DNA from: Paracoccus sp. S3-43
Lineage (GTDB): Bacteria > Pseudomonadota > Alphaproteobacteria > Rhodobacterales > Rhodobacteraceae
Direction: 5' to 3'
DNA: 64,000 nt
Assembly: GCF_029027965.1 (NCBI RefSeq)
Contig: NZ_CP119082.1
Coordinates: 1,344,001-1,408,000, forward strand
Below, piece by piece: positions 25,522-34,053 of this stretch. The position numbers were made by a program, and so were the translations under genes. The notes beneath the pieces were generated by a model that ran no database searches, was not told where the DNA came from, and worked only from the letters and a program-made list of their open reading frames with translations. Numbering within the stretch: position 1 is the stretch's first letter; the number at the start of each line of letters is the position of its first letter.

Positions 25522-28424
25522 GAGATTTCATCATCCCCCAATACCCGCCGGGCGACGACCGCGACATGGGCACCCCCGCCCGCAGCGGCGCGCCGGTCAC
25601 GCTGACCGTGGACGGCTTTCCCGTCACGGTGCCGGAAGGCACATCGGTCATGCGCGCCGCAGCCTTGGCCGGAATCATGGTCCCCAAACTGTGCGCCAGC
25701 GACAATCTGGAGGCCTTCGGATCCTGCCGCCTGTGCGTGGTCGAGATCGAGGGGCGGCGCGGAACGCCCGCATCCTGCACCACGCCCGTGGCCGAGGGCA
25801 TGGTGGTCCATACCCAGTCGGACAAGCTGCGCCGGATGCGCAAGGGCGTGATGGAGCTGTATATCAGCGACCACCCGCTGGACTGCCTGACCTGCGCGGC
25901 CAATGGCGATTGCGAATTGCAGGACATGGCGGGCGCCGTGGGCCTGCGCGACGTGCGCTACAAGGCGCCCGAGGAACGCAGCCTGCTGAACCACTTCGCC
26001 ACGCGCGACGGGGCGGGGATCAATGCGCTGTATGTCCCCAAGGACGAAAGCAACCCCTATTTCACCTATGATCCGGCGAAATGCATCGTCTGTTCCCGCT
26101 GCGTCCGCGCCTGCGAAGAAGTGCAGGGCACCTTCGCCCTGACCATCGAGGGGCGGGGATTCGACAGCCGCGTCAAGGCGGGGACGATCGGCGACGATTT
26201 CCTGACCTCGGACTGCGTGTCCTGCGGCGCCTGCGTGCAGGCCTGCCCGACCGCGACCTTGCAGGAAAAATCGGTGATCGAACTGGGCACGCCCGAACGG
26301 TCGGTCATCACCACCTGCGCCTATTGCGGCGTCGGCTGTTCCTTCAAGGCGGAACTGAACGGCGACCAGCTTGTGCGCATGGTCCCCTACAAGCACGGCA
26401 AGGCGAACCGGGGCCATTCCTGCGTCAAGGGCCGCTTCGCCTATGGCTATGCCCAGCACAAGGACCGGATCCTGCACCCCATGATCCGCGACACCATCGA
26501 GGAACCCTGGCGCGAAGTGTCCTGGGACGAGGCGCTGAGCTTTGCCGCCAACCGCCTGAAGGGCATCCAGCAGAAATACGGCCGCAAGTCGGTGGGCGTC
26601 ATCACCTCCAGCCGCTGCACCAACGAGGAAACCTATCTGGTGCAGAAACTGACCCGCGCGGTCTTTGGCAACAACAATACCGACACCTGCGCGCGCGTCT
26701 GCCATTCACCGACCGGATACGGGCTGGGCAAGACCTATGGCACCTCGGCCGGGACGCAGGACTTCGACAGCGTGGAACAGGCCGATGTGGTGATGATCAT
26801 CGGCGCCAACCCGACCGACGGCCATCCGGTCTTCGCCAGCCGCCTGAAAAAGCGCCTGCGCCAGGGGGCGAAGCTGATCGTGGTCGATCCGCGCCGCACC
26901 GACATCGTGCGGTCTCCGCATATCCAGGCGCAATATCACCTGCCGCTGAAGCCCGGCACCAACGTCGCCACCGTGACCGCGATGGCGCATGTGATCGTGA
27001 CCGAGGGGCTGTTCGACGAGGATTTCATCCGCACCCGCTGCGATTGGGACGAGTTCCAGTTCTATGTCGATTTCGTCAGCGATCCGCGCCACAGCCCCGA
27101 AGCGGTCGAGATGCTGACCGGGGTGCCCGCCGCCGACCTGCGCGCGGCGGCGCGGCTTTATGCGACGGGAGGGAACGCGGCGATCTATTACGGTCTTGGC
27201 GTGACCGAGCATTCGCAGGGGTCCACCACGGTGATCGGCATCGCCAACCTGGCCATGCTGACCGGCAATATCGGTCGCCCCGGCGTCGGCGTGAACCCGC
27301 TGCGCGGTCAGAACAACGTGCAGGGCAGTTGCGACATGGGCAGCTTCCCGCACGAACTGCCCGGCTATCGCCATGTCAAGCTGCCCGATGTGCGGGCGAT
27401 CTATGAACAGGCCTGGGGCTGCGAGATCGACCCCGAACCCGGCCTGCGGATCCCGAACATGCTGGACGCGGCGGTCGAGGGCACCTTCAAGGGCCTGTAC
27501 TGCCAGGGCGAGGACATTCTGCAATCCGACCCCGACACCCATCACGTCGCCGCCGGGCTTGCGGCGATGGAATGCGTCATCGTCCACGACCTGTTCCTGA
27601 ACGAAACGGCGAACTATGCCCATGTCTTTCTGCCGGGATCGACCTTCCTGGAAAAGGACGGCACCTTCACCAATGCCGAACGCCGCATCAACCGCGTCCG
27701 CAAGGTGATGGCGCCCCGCAACGGTTACGAGGACTGGGAGGTCACGCAGCTTCTGGCCAATGCCATGGGCGCGGACTGGCATTATACCCATCCCCGCCAG
27801 ATCATGGAGGAGATCGCGGCCACTACGCCCAGCTTCGCCGGCGTCACCTATGAACTGCTGGAGGAGAAGGGTTCCGTCCAGTGGCCCTGCAATGCAACTG
27901 CGCCCGAGGGCACGCCGCTGATGCATATCGACGGCTTCGTGTCGGGCAAGGGGCATTTCATGGTGACGGAGTATGTCGCCACCGACGAACGCACAGGGCC
28001 GCGCTTCCCGCTGCTGCTGACCACCGGGCGGATCCTGGCGCATTACAACGTCGGCGCCCAGACCCGGCGGACCGAGAACGTCGCCTGGCACCCCGAGGAC
28101 GTGCTGGAGATCAATCCCCATGACGCCGAACAGCGCGGCGTGGGCGAAGGCGACTGGGTGCGGTTGGCGTCGCGCGCGGGGGAAACCACGCTGCGGGCGA
28201 CGCTGACTGACCGGGTGGCGGCGGGTGTGGTCTATACGACCTTCCATCACCCCTCGACCCAGGCTAACGTGGTGACCACAGATTTTTCCGACTGGGCGAC
28301 GAATTGCCCGGAATTCAAGGTCACCGCCGTGCAGGTCAGCCCCTCGAACGGTCCCACGGACTGGCAGGAGCGTTACAACGAACAGGCCGAACGGTCGCGG
28401 CGGATCCTGACTGCTGCGGAGTAA
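25518..28424 (+). CDS. fdsA: NAD-dependent formate dehydrogenase alpha (catalytic Mo) subunit
   Basis: FdsA oxidises formate to CO2 at a bis-molybdopterin-guanine-dinucleotide Mo centre. The ~968-residue protein begins with a NuoG-like part. It has a [2Fe-2S] site (C59, C70, C73, C87), a His/Cys cluster (H119, C123, C126, C132) and two ferredoxin [4Fe-4S] sites (C189/192/195/199 and C233/236/239/243). The catalytic domain cluster is C267, C270, C274 and C302. The Mo ligand is a cysteine, Cys395 in ARVCHSPTGYG, encoded by TGC, so this is a non-selenium enzyme. The following FdhD is needed to sulfurate the cofactor. Confidence 0.96.
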   Translation: MRDFIIPQYPPGDDRDMGTPARSGAPVTLTVDGFPVTVPEGTSVMRAAALAGIMVPKLCASDNLEAFGSCRLCVVEIEGRRGTPASCTTPVAEGMVVHTQSDKLRRMRKGVMELYISDHPLDCLTCAANGDCELQDMAGAVGLRDVRYKAPEERSLLNHFATRDGAGINALYVPKDESNPYFTYDPAKCIVCSRCVRACEEVQGTFALTIEGRGFDSRVKAGTIGDDFLTSDCVSCGACVQACPTATLQEKSVIELGTPERSVITTCAYCGVGCSFKAELNGDQLVRMVPYKHGKANRGHSCVKGRFAYGYAQHKDRILHPMIRDTIEEPWREVSWDEALSFAANRLKGIQQKYGRKSVGVITSSRCTNEETYLVQKLTRAVFGNNNTDTCARVCHSPTGYGLGKTYGTSAGTQDFDSVEQADVVMIIGANPTDGHPVFASRLKKRLRQGAKLIVVDPRRTDIVRSPHIQAQYHLPLKPGTNVATVTAMAHVIVTEGLFDEDFIRTRCDWDEFQFYVDFVSDPRHSPEAVEMLTGVPAADLRAAARLYATGGNAAIYYGLGVTEHSQGSTTVIGIANLAMLTGNIGRPGVGVNPLRGQNNVQGSCDMGSFPHELPGYRHVKLPDVRAIYEQAWGCEIDPEPGLRIPNMLDAAVEGTFKGLYCQGEDILQSDPDTHHVAAGLAAMECVIVHDLFLNETANYAHVFLPGSTFLEKDGTFTNAERRINRVRKVMAPRNGYEDWEVTQLLANAMGADWHYTHPRQIMEEIAATTPSFAGVTYELLEEKGSVQWPCNATAPEGTPLMHIDGFVSGKGHFMVTEYVATDERTGPRFPLLLTTGRILAHYNVGAQTRRTENVAWHPEDVLEINPHDAEQRGVGEGDWVRLASRAGETTLRATLTDRVAAGVVYTTFHHPSTQANVVTTDFSDWATNCPEFKVTAVQVSPSNGPTDWQERYNEQAERSRRILTAAE

Positions 28425-28427
28425 GCC

Positions 28428-29252
28428 ATGACCTTGCCGCCGCCCTTCGGGGCCTCGGACGCCACCCACCATCGCCCCGGCAGCAGCGTCGCGGTCACTC
28501 GCGCGCTGCCCGAGGAGGTGGCGATCGCGATGGTCTATCACGGCTCGACCCATGCGGTGATGATGGCGACGCCCGCCGATGTGCAGGACTTCGCGGCGGG
28601 CTTTTCGCTGACCGAGGGCATCGTCACCGGCCTGGACCAGATCGCCAGTTGCGAGGTGATCTCGCATCCCAAGGGGATCGAGGCGCAGATGTGGCTGGCC
28701 GAGGACCGCGGCGAGGCACTGGCCGCGCGCCGCCGGTCGCTGGCCGGGCCGGTCGGCTGCGGGCTGTGCGGCATCGACAGCATCGAGGCGGCGGTGCGGT
28801 CCCTGCCGGATCTGTCCGGCACCGGGCCTGCCCTGACGGTCGAGGATGTCGCCGCCGCGACCGAATCGCTGCGCGGCTGGCAACCCCTGCACGACCGGAC
28901 CCGCGCGGTCCATGCGGCGGGGTTCCTGCGGCCCGGCCAGGGCGTGGTGCTGGCGCGAGAGGATGTGGGGCGGCACAACGCGCTCGACAAGCTGATCGGG
29001 GCGATGGCCCGGCAGGGGGTGGATGCCAGCCAGGGCGCCATCGTCCTGACCAGCCGCGTCTCTACCGAGATGGTGCAGAAATGCGTCATGGCGGGCTGCG
29101 CCATCCTGATCGCCGTGTCCGCGCCCACGCTGCACGCCCTGCGCCTGGCCCAGGGCGCGGGGCTGACCCTGGCCGCCTTCGCGCGCGGCGAGGGCTTCGA
29201 TCTGTTCTGCCACCCCGAACGCCTGCGGGCAAAGGTCTCCGATGTCGCCTGA
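28428..29252 (+). CDS. fdhD: Formate dehydrogenase accessory sulfurtransferase FdhD
   Basis: FdhD passes sulfur from a cysteine desulfurase to the Mo cofactor of formate dehydrogenase. The 274-residue protein carries the sulfur-relay motif C111-G-L-C114 (GCGLCGIDSIE), the DFAAGFSLTEGI region and REDVGRHNALDKLIG, all typical. It starts three bases after the fdsA stop, and its end overlaps the small fdsD gene by 11 bases. In fds operons this gene is called fdsC or fdhD. Confidence 0.95.
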   Translation: MTLPPPFGASDATHHRPGSSVAVTRALPEEVAIAMVYHGSTHAVMMATPADVQDFAAGFSLTEGIVTGLDQIASCEVISHPKGIEAQMWLAEDRGEALAARRRSLAGPVGCGLCGIDSIEAAVRSLPDLSGTGPALTVEDVAAATESLRGWQPLHDRTRAVHAAGFLRPGQGVVLAREDVGRHNALDKLIGAMARQGVDASQGAIVLTSRVSTEMVQKCVMAGCAILIAVSAPTLHALRLAQGAGLTLAAFARGEGFDLFCHPERLRAKVSDVA

Positions 29253-29442
29253 AAAGATGGTCATGATGGCCAACCAGATCGCCACCTTCTTCGACACCCA
29301 GCCGGGCAGCGCCCCCGACAGGATCGCCGATCACCTGAAGGACTTCTGGGAACCGCGGATGCGCGAGCAGCTGAAATCCTATGTCGCGACGGGGGGCGCG
29401 GGGCTGCGCGCCTCGGTCGAACAGGCGGCGCGGCGGCTTTGA
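29242..29442 (+). CDS. fdsD: Formate dehydrogenase delta subunit
   Basis: This 66-residue protein contains KMVMMANQIATFFDTQP, KDFWEPRMREQL and GLRASVEQAARRL, the full pattern of FdsD-family proteins. It is a small subunit needed for assembly or stability of the formate dehydrogenase complex. It overlaps fdhD by 11 bases and closes the operon. No terminator is obvious in the 64 bases that follow. Confidence 0.92.
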   Translation: MSPEKMVMMANQIATFFDTQPGSAPDRIADHLKDFWEPRMREQLKSYVATGGAGLRASVEQAARRL

Positions 29443-29506
29443 CCCGGCCCGCGTGAAACCGCGCCGCGCCCCCGCGTGTTGATCGGGGCAATCACCGGAG
29501 TGGCAG

Positions 29507-30457
29507 ATGCGCGATACCGCCGAGAAGGTCGATCTTTCCGCGTGCAGGCTGTGCGTGATCCACAACCGGGGATCGGGCAAGCAGGACGACCGGGCGGAGG
29601 CGATCCGCGCGGCCTTGCAGGACAAGGTGGCCGAATTTGCGTTGCGCGAGACGGATCGCGGCGACCGGCTGACCGGCCTTGCCCGGCAGGCGATGGACGA
29701 AGGCTTCGACATCGTCGTGGCGGCGGGCGGGGACGGCACGCAATCCGCCGTCGCGGGCGCGCTGGCCGGCACCAATGCGATGATGGGCGTCCTGCCGGGC
29801 GGGACGTTCAATTACTTCGCCCGCGACCTGGGCGTGGGCGAGACGATCGAGGAGGGGCTGAAAACGCTCCAGGATGCCCGGCCCCGGCCCGTCGATGTGG
29901 GTCAGATTCAGGATCTGGTGTTTCTGAACAATGTCAGCCTGGGCGCCTATCCGCATATCCTGAAGACGCGCGAGGGGATCTATAAGCGGTGGGGGCGGTC
30001 GCGGGTCGCGGCCTATTGGTCGGTGCTGGTGGCGATGCGGCGGCTGCGTCATCCGATGCATCTGGTGGCGACCGTCGACGGGGCCGAGCGGCATTTCACC
30101 ACCGCCCTGGTGTTCGTGGCCCGCAGCGCCTACCAGCTTGAGGCCTTCGGGCTGGACGGCGCCGATGCGATCCGCGCCGGGCAGTTCGCCGTGCTGATCG
30201 CCCGCGCGCGTCGGCCGCTGCCGCTGCTGCGGTCGGCATTCCGGCTTGCCCTGGGGCTGAGCGCGAAGGACAGCGATTTCGACCTGATCCTCACCGACAC
30301 GCTGACCATCGAGACCGGCAAGCGCCAGCAACTGATCGCCCATGACGGCGAAAAGACCCGTATGACCAGCCCCTTCCACCTGACCGTCCGGCATGGCGCG
30401 CTGACGGTGCTGGTCCCGGCGGACGGCGTCGGCAAGACAGGGGATGCCGGCGCATGA
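29507..30457 (+). CDS. Diacylglycerol/sphingosine-kinase-family lipid kinase
   Basis: This is a soluble DagK/YegS-fold kinase of 316 residues. It has the nucleotide-binding VIHNRGSGK (N20), the GGDGT motif at 74-78 and LPGGTFNYFARDL (96-108), all hallmarks of the family. The substrate may be diacylglycerol or another lipid; it is not known. Its stop overlaps the start of a metallophosphoesterase gene (ATGA), so the two are coupled and may act on linked phosphate metabolites. The ATG at 29507 is preceded by GGAG. Confidence 0.85.
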   Translation: MRDTAEKVDLSACRLCVIHNRGSGKQDDRAEAIRAALQDKVAEFALRETDRGDRLTGLARQAMDEGFDIVVAAGGDGTQSAVAGALAGTNAMMGVLPGGTFNYFARDLGVGETIEEGLKTLQDARPRPVDVGQIQDLVFLNNVSLGAYPHILKTREGIYKRWGRSRVAAYWSVLVAMRRLRHPMHLVATVDGAERHFTTALVFVARSAYQLEAFGLDGADAIRAGQFAVLIARARRPLPLLRSAFRLALGLSAKDSDFDLILTDTLTIETGKRQQLIAHDGEKTRMTSPFHLTVRHGALTVLVPADGVGKTGDAGA

Positions 30458-31299
30458 CGCGCATCGTCCACCTGTCGGATCTGCATTTCGGGTTCCATCG
30501 CGCGGATCTGGTCGACGGCCTGCTGGACCGCGTCAACCGCGCCCGCGCGGATCTGGTGGTCGTGACCGGCGATGTGACGCATCGCGGCCGGTCGGCGCAA
30601 TATGCGCAGGCGGCGGCCTTCCTGTCGCGGATCGCGCCGCCGGTGATGGTCGTTCCGGGCAATCACGATGTGCCGCTGTATAACGTCGCCGTGCGGTTCC
30701 TGACGCCCTATCTGGGCTTTCGCCGCGCCATCGGGCGCGAGCTTGCGCCGACGCGGCAGGCCGGGACCGTCCGGGTGCTGGGCCTGAACAGCGTCGATCC
30801 CTTCTCGGTGCAGCGCGGCATCATCCGGGACGGAGAGATCGGCCGCGTGACCGCCGGCCTCGACCCGCTGGCGATGAACATCGTGGCGCTGCATCACCCG
30901 CTGGAACATCTGGCGCAGGTCGACAAGGAACTGACCCGCCGCGCGCCTCAGGCGCTGGCCCGGCTGGAACAGGCGGGCGCGCAGGTGGTGCTGTCGGGGC
31001 ACCTGCATGTCTGGGCGACGGGCGCGATGCTGGACCAGACCGCGCATCCGGGCGTCCTGCAGGTGCAGGGGGGCACGGCGCTGTGCGCGCGGCTGTCGGA
31101 CCGGCAGAACGAATTCGCGGTGTTGCAGGCCGACGGGGCGCTGCTGACCATCGAACGCCACATCGCGCCGATGGGCGAACCGTTCGGCCCGCCGGAATAC
31201 GAATGGTTTTCGCGCGAAAGCGGCGTCTGGGTGGCGCATCAACCGGCGGAAAAGCCGATCGTTCCGGGCGCCACGGAAACCGCCTTCAGCACCGCGTGA
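30454..31299 (+). CDS. Calcineurin-like metallophosphoesterase
   Basis: The 281-residue protein has the dinuclear-metal motifs in order: D9-x-H11 (HLSDLHFG), GD at 39-40 (VTGDVTHRG), GNHD at 69-72, then HHPLEH and GHLH near 190. This resembles CpdA/Icc-type phosphodiesterases, but cyclic AMP specificity cannot be asserted. It is coupled to the lipid kinase gene. Its last 61 bases overlap the end of convergent modC, which makes the 3' ends mutually antisense. Confidence 0.88.
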   Translation: MTRIVHLSDLHFGFHRADLVDGLLDRVNRARADLVVVTGDVTHRGRSAQYAQAAAFLSRIAPPVMVVPGNHDVPLYNVAVRFLTPYLGFRRAIGRELAPTRQAGTVRVLGLNSVDPFSVQRGIIRDGEIGRVTAGLDPLAMNIVALHHPLEHLAQVDKELTRRAPQALARLEQAGAQVVLSGHLHVWATGAMLDQTAHPGVLQVQGGTALCARLSDRQNEFAVLQADGALLTIERHIAPMGEPFGPPEYEWFSRESGVWVAHQPAEKPIVPGATETAFSTA

Positions 31300-32324
31300 A
31301 CCGGCTTGCCGGGGGCCAGGTTCAGCATTCGGGCGGACCGGGCGGTGATCCGCGACAGGATCGCCTGACCCCCCGCGTCCAGCCGCACCAGGACGCCGCC
31401 GGGCGTGCCGGTCAGGTCGCGCACCGTCGCCGGAATGACGTTCAGCGCCGAAATCCCCTGCGGCGGGACGGTCGCGATCATCACGTCCTGCGCCCGGATC
31501 CGCAGGCGCAGAGTGGCGCCCGCGGGTGCCGCCACCCGCGGCAGGAACAGCGGCCCGGCATCGGTCGCAAGCCGGGTCAGGCCGTCGGCGTCCTGCCCCT
31601 CGACCCGCGCGGTCAGGATGGCGCCGGTCTCGGCCCGGCCCAGCATCGGCGCGACATCGGGATCCGACAGCATCGCCGCCGCCGGTCCCGCCGCCGTCAC
31701 GCGGCCCTGATCGACAAGGACGATGGTGGTGGCCAGCCGCGCGACCTCGGCGGCGGAATGGGTGACATAGAGGATCGGCAGCCCCGCCCGGTCGCGCAGC
31801 CGTTCAAGATAGGGCAGGATCTCGTCCTTGCGGTCCTGGTCAAGCGCGGCCAGCGGCTCGTCCATCAGCAGCAGGCGGGGATGGGACAGCAGCGCCCGGC
31901 CGATGGCGACGCGCTGGCGTTCGCCCCCCGACAAGGCGGCGGGGCGGCGGGGCAGAAGCGGGCCGATGCCCAGCATCTCGACCACGCGGGGCAGGTCGGG
32001 CGCGCGGCCGCGCGCGGTGAACCAATGCCCATACAGCAGGTTCTGCCGCACGGTCAGATGCGGGAACAGCCGCGCATCCTGAAAGACATAGCCGAGGCCG
32101 CGCCGGTGCGGCGGCAGGAAGACGCCCCGGTCGCTGTCGCTCAGCACCGCATCGCCCACCGCGACGCGCCCCGATTGCGGGCGCAGCAGCCCCGCGACGG
32201 CATTGACGATGGTGGTCTTGCCCGATCCCGACCGCCCGAACAGCGCGGTCAGCCCGGCGGGGGCGTCGAACGCCGCATTCAGGGTGAAGCCGGGGAACGT
32301 ATGGCGCAGCGCGATCGACAGCAT
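31239..32324 (-). CDS. modC: Molybdate ABC transporter ATP-binding protein
   Basis: ModC energises molybdate uptake. The ~361-residue protein has Walker A GRSGSGKT (30-37), the signature LSGGERQRVAIGRALL and Walker B LLLMDEPLAALD. It ends with a Mop/TOBE molybdate-binding domain (after about 290; ISALNVIPATVRDL, ARSARMLNLAPGKPVHAVLKAV). The ATG at 32324 overlaps the modB stop. A longer reading through modB is an artefact of a shared frame. Its 3' end overlaps the metallophosphoesterase gene on the other strand by 61 bases. Confidence 0.95.
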   Translation of the reverse strand: MLSIALRHTFPGFTLNAAFDAPAGLTALFGRSGSGKTTIVNAVAGLLRPQSGRVAVGDAVLSDSDRGVFLPPHRRGLGYVFQDARLFPHLTVRQNLLYGHWFTARGRAPDLPRVVEMLGIGPLLPRRPAALSGGERQRVAIGRALLSHPRLLLMDEPLAALDQDRKDEILPYLERLRDRAGLPILYVTHSAAEVARLATTIVLVDQGRVTAAGPAAAMLSDPDVAPMLGRAETGAILTARVEGQDADGLTRLATDAGPLFLPRVAAPAGATLRLRIRAQDVMIATVPPQGISALNVIPATVRDLTGTPGGVLVRLDAGGQAILSRITARSARMLNLAPGKPVHAVLKAVSVAPGTIGFSAG

Positions 32325-33019
32325 CAGGCGCCCCGGATCCGGCGGGCGATGATCCGCGACAGCCATTCCGACAGGAACAACGCGGCCATGGCGACGGCGA
32401 TGGCGATGGCGACCAGCCGCGCGGCGGCGGCCTCGCCCCCCGGCACTTGCAGGAAGGCATAGATGGCCGAGGGCAGGGTCTGCGTCTGGCCGGGGATGTT
32501 CGACACGAAGGTGATGGTGGCGCCGAACTCGCCCATCGCCTTGGCGAAGGCCAGCACCGCGCCCGCCAGGATGCCGGGCAGGATCAGCGGCAGGGTCACG
32601 GTCAGGAATACCCAGGGACGCGGCGCGCCCAGGGTCGCGGCGGCCTGTTCCAGCCGGGGATCCACGGCCTCGATGGCCAGGCGGATGGCGCGGACCATCA
32701 GCGGGAATGCCATGATCGCGGCGGCCAGCGCCGCGCCGGTCCAGCGGAAGGCCAGGACGATGCCGATCTGGTCCAGCCATTGCCCGACCCATCCGCGCCG
32801 CCCGAAGCTCAGCAGCAGCAGATAGCCGGTGACGACCGGCGGCAGCACCAGCGGCAGATGCACCAGCCCGTTCAGCAGCCCATGCCCCGGAAAGCGCCAG
32901 CGCGCCAGCGCATAGGCCACGAAGACGCCCAGCGGCAGGCTGGCCGCGACCGCCCACAGCGATACCCGCAGCGACAGGCGAAGGGCCTGCCACGCCTCGG
33001 GGGTCAGCCAGTCGGTCAA
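32324..33019 (-). CDS. modB: Molybdate ABC transporter permease
   Basis: ModB is the inner-membrane channel of the molybdate importer, 231 residues with five or six hydrophobic helices. The EAA-type cytoplasmic loop is visible in QAAATLGAPRPWVFLTVTLP, and GEFGATITFVSNIPGQTQTL is a strong ModB signature. The start is an unusual TTG at 33019. It is supported by AAGGA six bases upstream and by the position right after the modA stop. The stop overlaps modC by ATGA. Confidence 0.94.
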   Translation of the reverse strand: MTDWLTPEAWQALRLSLRVSLWAVAASLPLGVFVAYALARWRFPGHGLLNGLVHLPLVLPPVVTGYLLLLSFGRRGWVGQWLDQIGIVLAFRWTGAALAAAIMAFPLMVRAIRLAIEAVDPRLEQAAATLGAPRPWVFLTVTLPLILPGILAGAVLAFAKAMGEFGATITFVSNIPGQTQTLPSAIYAFLQVPGGEAAAARLVAIAIAVAMAALFLSEWLSRIIARRIRGA

Positions 33020-33020
33020 G

Positions 33021-33764
33021 TCAGTCCTTCACGCTGAAGCCATGCTTTTCGAAGATTGCATCCGCAGCATCGCCCGACAAGGCGTCGTAGAAGGCGCGGT
33101 CGGCATCGTCCGCAGCCCCGGTCAGCAGGGCGGCCGGATAGATGATCGCCGGATAGCTGTCGGGCGGGAAATCGCCGACGATGGTCACGTCATCCTCGGC
33201 CGCCGCGTCGGTGGCATAGACGATGCCCAGCGGCGCCTCTCCGGTCGCGACCAGCGCCAGGGCGGCACGCACGTTGTCCGATTGCGCCACATCGGCCTGC
33301 ACGCCGTCCCACAGGCCCAGGTTTTCCAGCGCCGCCTTGCCGTATTGCCCGGCCGGAACCGAATCGGCCAGGGCCATCGCCAGCTTGCCGCCACCCAGCA
33401 GCGCGGCCAGATCGGTCTCCGCCGAAATCTCGACCGGCGCGGCGTCGCCATGGCCGATCAGCACCAGCCGGTTGCCCAGGATGTCCTGGCGCTCGGTGAC
33501 CAGATCGGCCTTCTCGACCTCGTCCACCCATTCGACATTGGCCGAGATGAAGATATCGGCGGGCGCGCCTTCGATGATCTGCTTGGCAAGCGCGTTGGAC
33601 CCCGCATAGGAGATCGTCACGGTGTGGCCGGTGTCGACGATGAACTGCCCCGCGACCTCATCCAGCGCGTTTTTCAGCGAGGCGGCGGCGAAGACGCTGA
33701 CATCCTCGGCCCAGGCGGGCAGGGCGGACAGGGACAGGGCGGCGGCAAGCAGGGCAGGGCGCAT
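33021..33764 (-). CDS. modA: Molybdate ABC transporter substrate-binding protein
   Basis: ModA binds molybdate in the periplasm. The ~247-residue precursor has a signal peptide (MRPALLAAALSLSALPAWA) and then the binding-protein core: VFAAASLKNALDEVA, SYAGSNALAKQI, GAPADIFISA, GHGDAAPVEI and GIVYATDA. The ATG at 33764 fits the signal peptide, whereas an ORF extension of 35 codons upstream does not. It heads modABC. A dyad at 33780-33801 lies just upstream and may be its operator. Confidence 0.94.
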   Translation of the reverse strand: MRPALLAAALSLSALPAWAEDVSVFAAASLKNALDEVAGQFIVDTGHTVTISYAGSNALAKQIIEGAPADIFISANVEWVDEVEKADLVTERQDILGNRLVLIGHGDAAPVEISAETDLAALLGGGKLAMALADSVPAGQYGKAALENLGLWDGVQADVAQSDNVRAALALVATGEAPLGIVYATDAAAEDDVTIVGDFPPDSYPAIIYPAALLTGAADDADRAFYDALSGDAADAIFEKHGFSVKD

Positions 33765-33779
33765 CTGGAACCTCGATGG

Positions 33780-33801
33780 GATATGGTTTCCCGAACCTAT
33801 C
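33780..33801 (-). promoter_or_regulatory. Imperfect dyad upstream of modA
   Basis: GATATGGTT (33780-33788) and AACCTATC (33794-33801) form an inverted repeat with one unpaired base and a 5-nt centre, 16-37 bases before the modA start. Molybdate operons are commonly repressed by ModE-type proteins at palindromic Mo-boxes. This element is placed correctly but is not a close match to the E. coli consensus. No modE gene is in the window. Confidence 0.4.
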
Positions 33802-33868
33802 GCCCCGCCGCGCGGGCCTGCAAGCGATATTTCCCGGCGGACATAACCTAATCCCGGCCCTTTTTGCA

Positions 33869-33897
33869 TTGAATCGAGGACCGAACACGACTATATG
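33869..33897 (+). promoter_or_regulatory. Probable sigma-70 promoter of rpsA
   Basis: TTGAAT (33869-33874), a 17-base spacer and TATATG (33892-33897) make a good housekeeping promoter in the modA-rpsA divergent region. It would give a leader of about 150 bases. That leader contains a 15-codon reading frame (ATG 34017 to TAA 34064) overlapping the rpsA start out of frame. Whether it is translated is unknown. Confidence 0.5.
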
Positions 33898-34053
33898 ACC
33901 GCCAGTCTTACGGGCGACATGGTCACAACAGACCGCATCGGAATGGGTCGGGCGTCAACGCCGCGACCCTTTGTCGTTCCCGGAAGGCAGCCATAAAGAC
34001 CGGCGGAGCCAACCGCATGGCCAGTGACATGACCCAAAGGAAAACGATCATAT

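Noticed and set aside
26694..26720. Possible selenocysteine (in-frame TGA) in formate dehydrogenase
   Set aside because: The Mo-ligand codon is TGC and no in-frame TGA occurs in fdsA, so it is a cysteine enzyme.
26706..29297. 863-codon minus-strand open frame opposite fdsA and fdhD
   Set aside because: It is antisense to recognisable fds genes and shows no domain; it is a GC-driven shadow.
31239..32993. Apparent modB-modC fusion protein in one frame
   Set aside because: The upstream part is a shifted reading of modB. True modC starts at 32324, overlapping the modB stop in ATGA, and true modB is in another frame.
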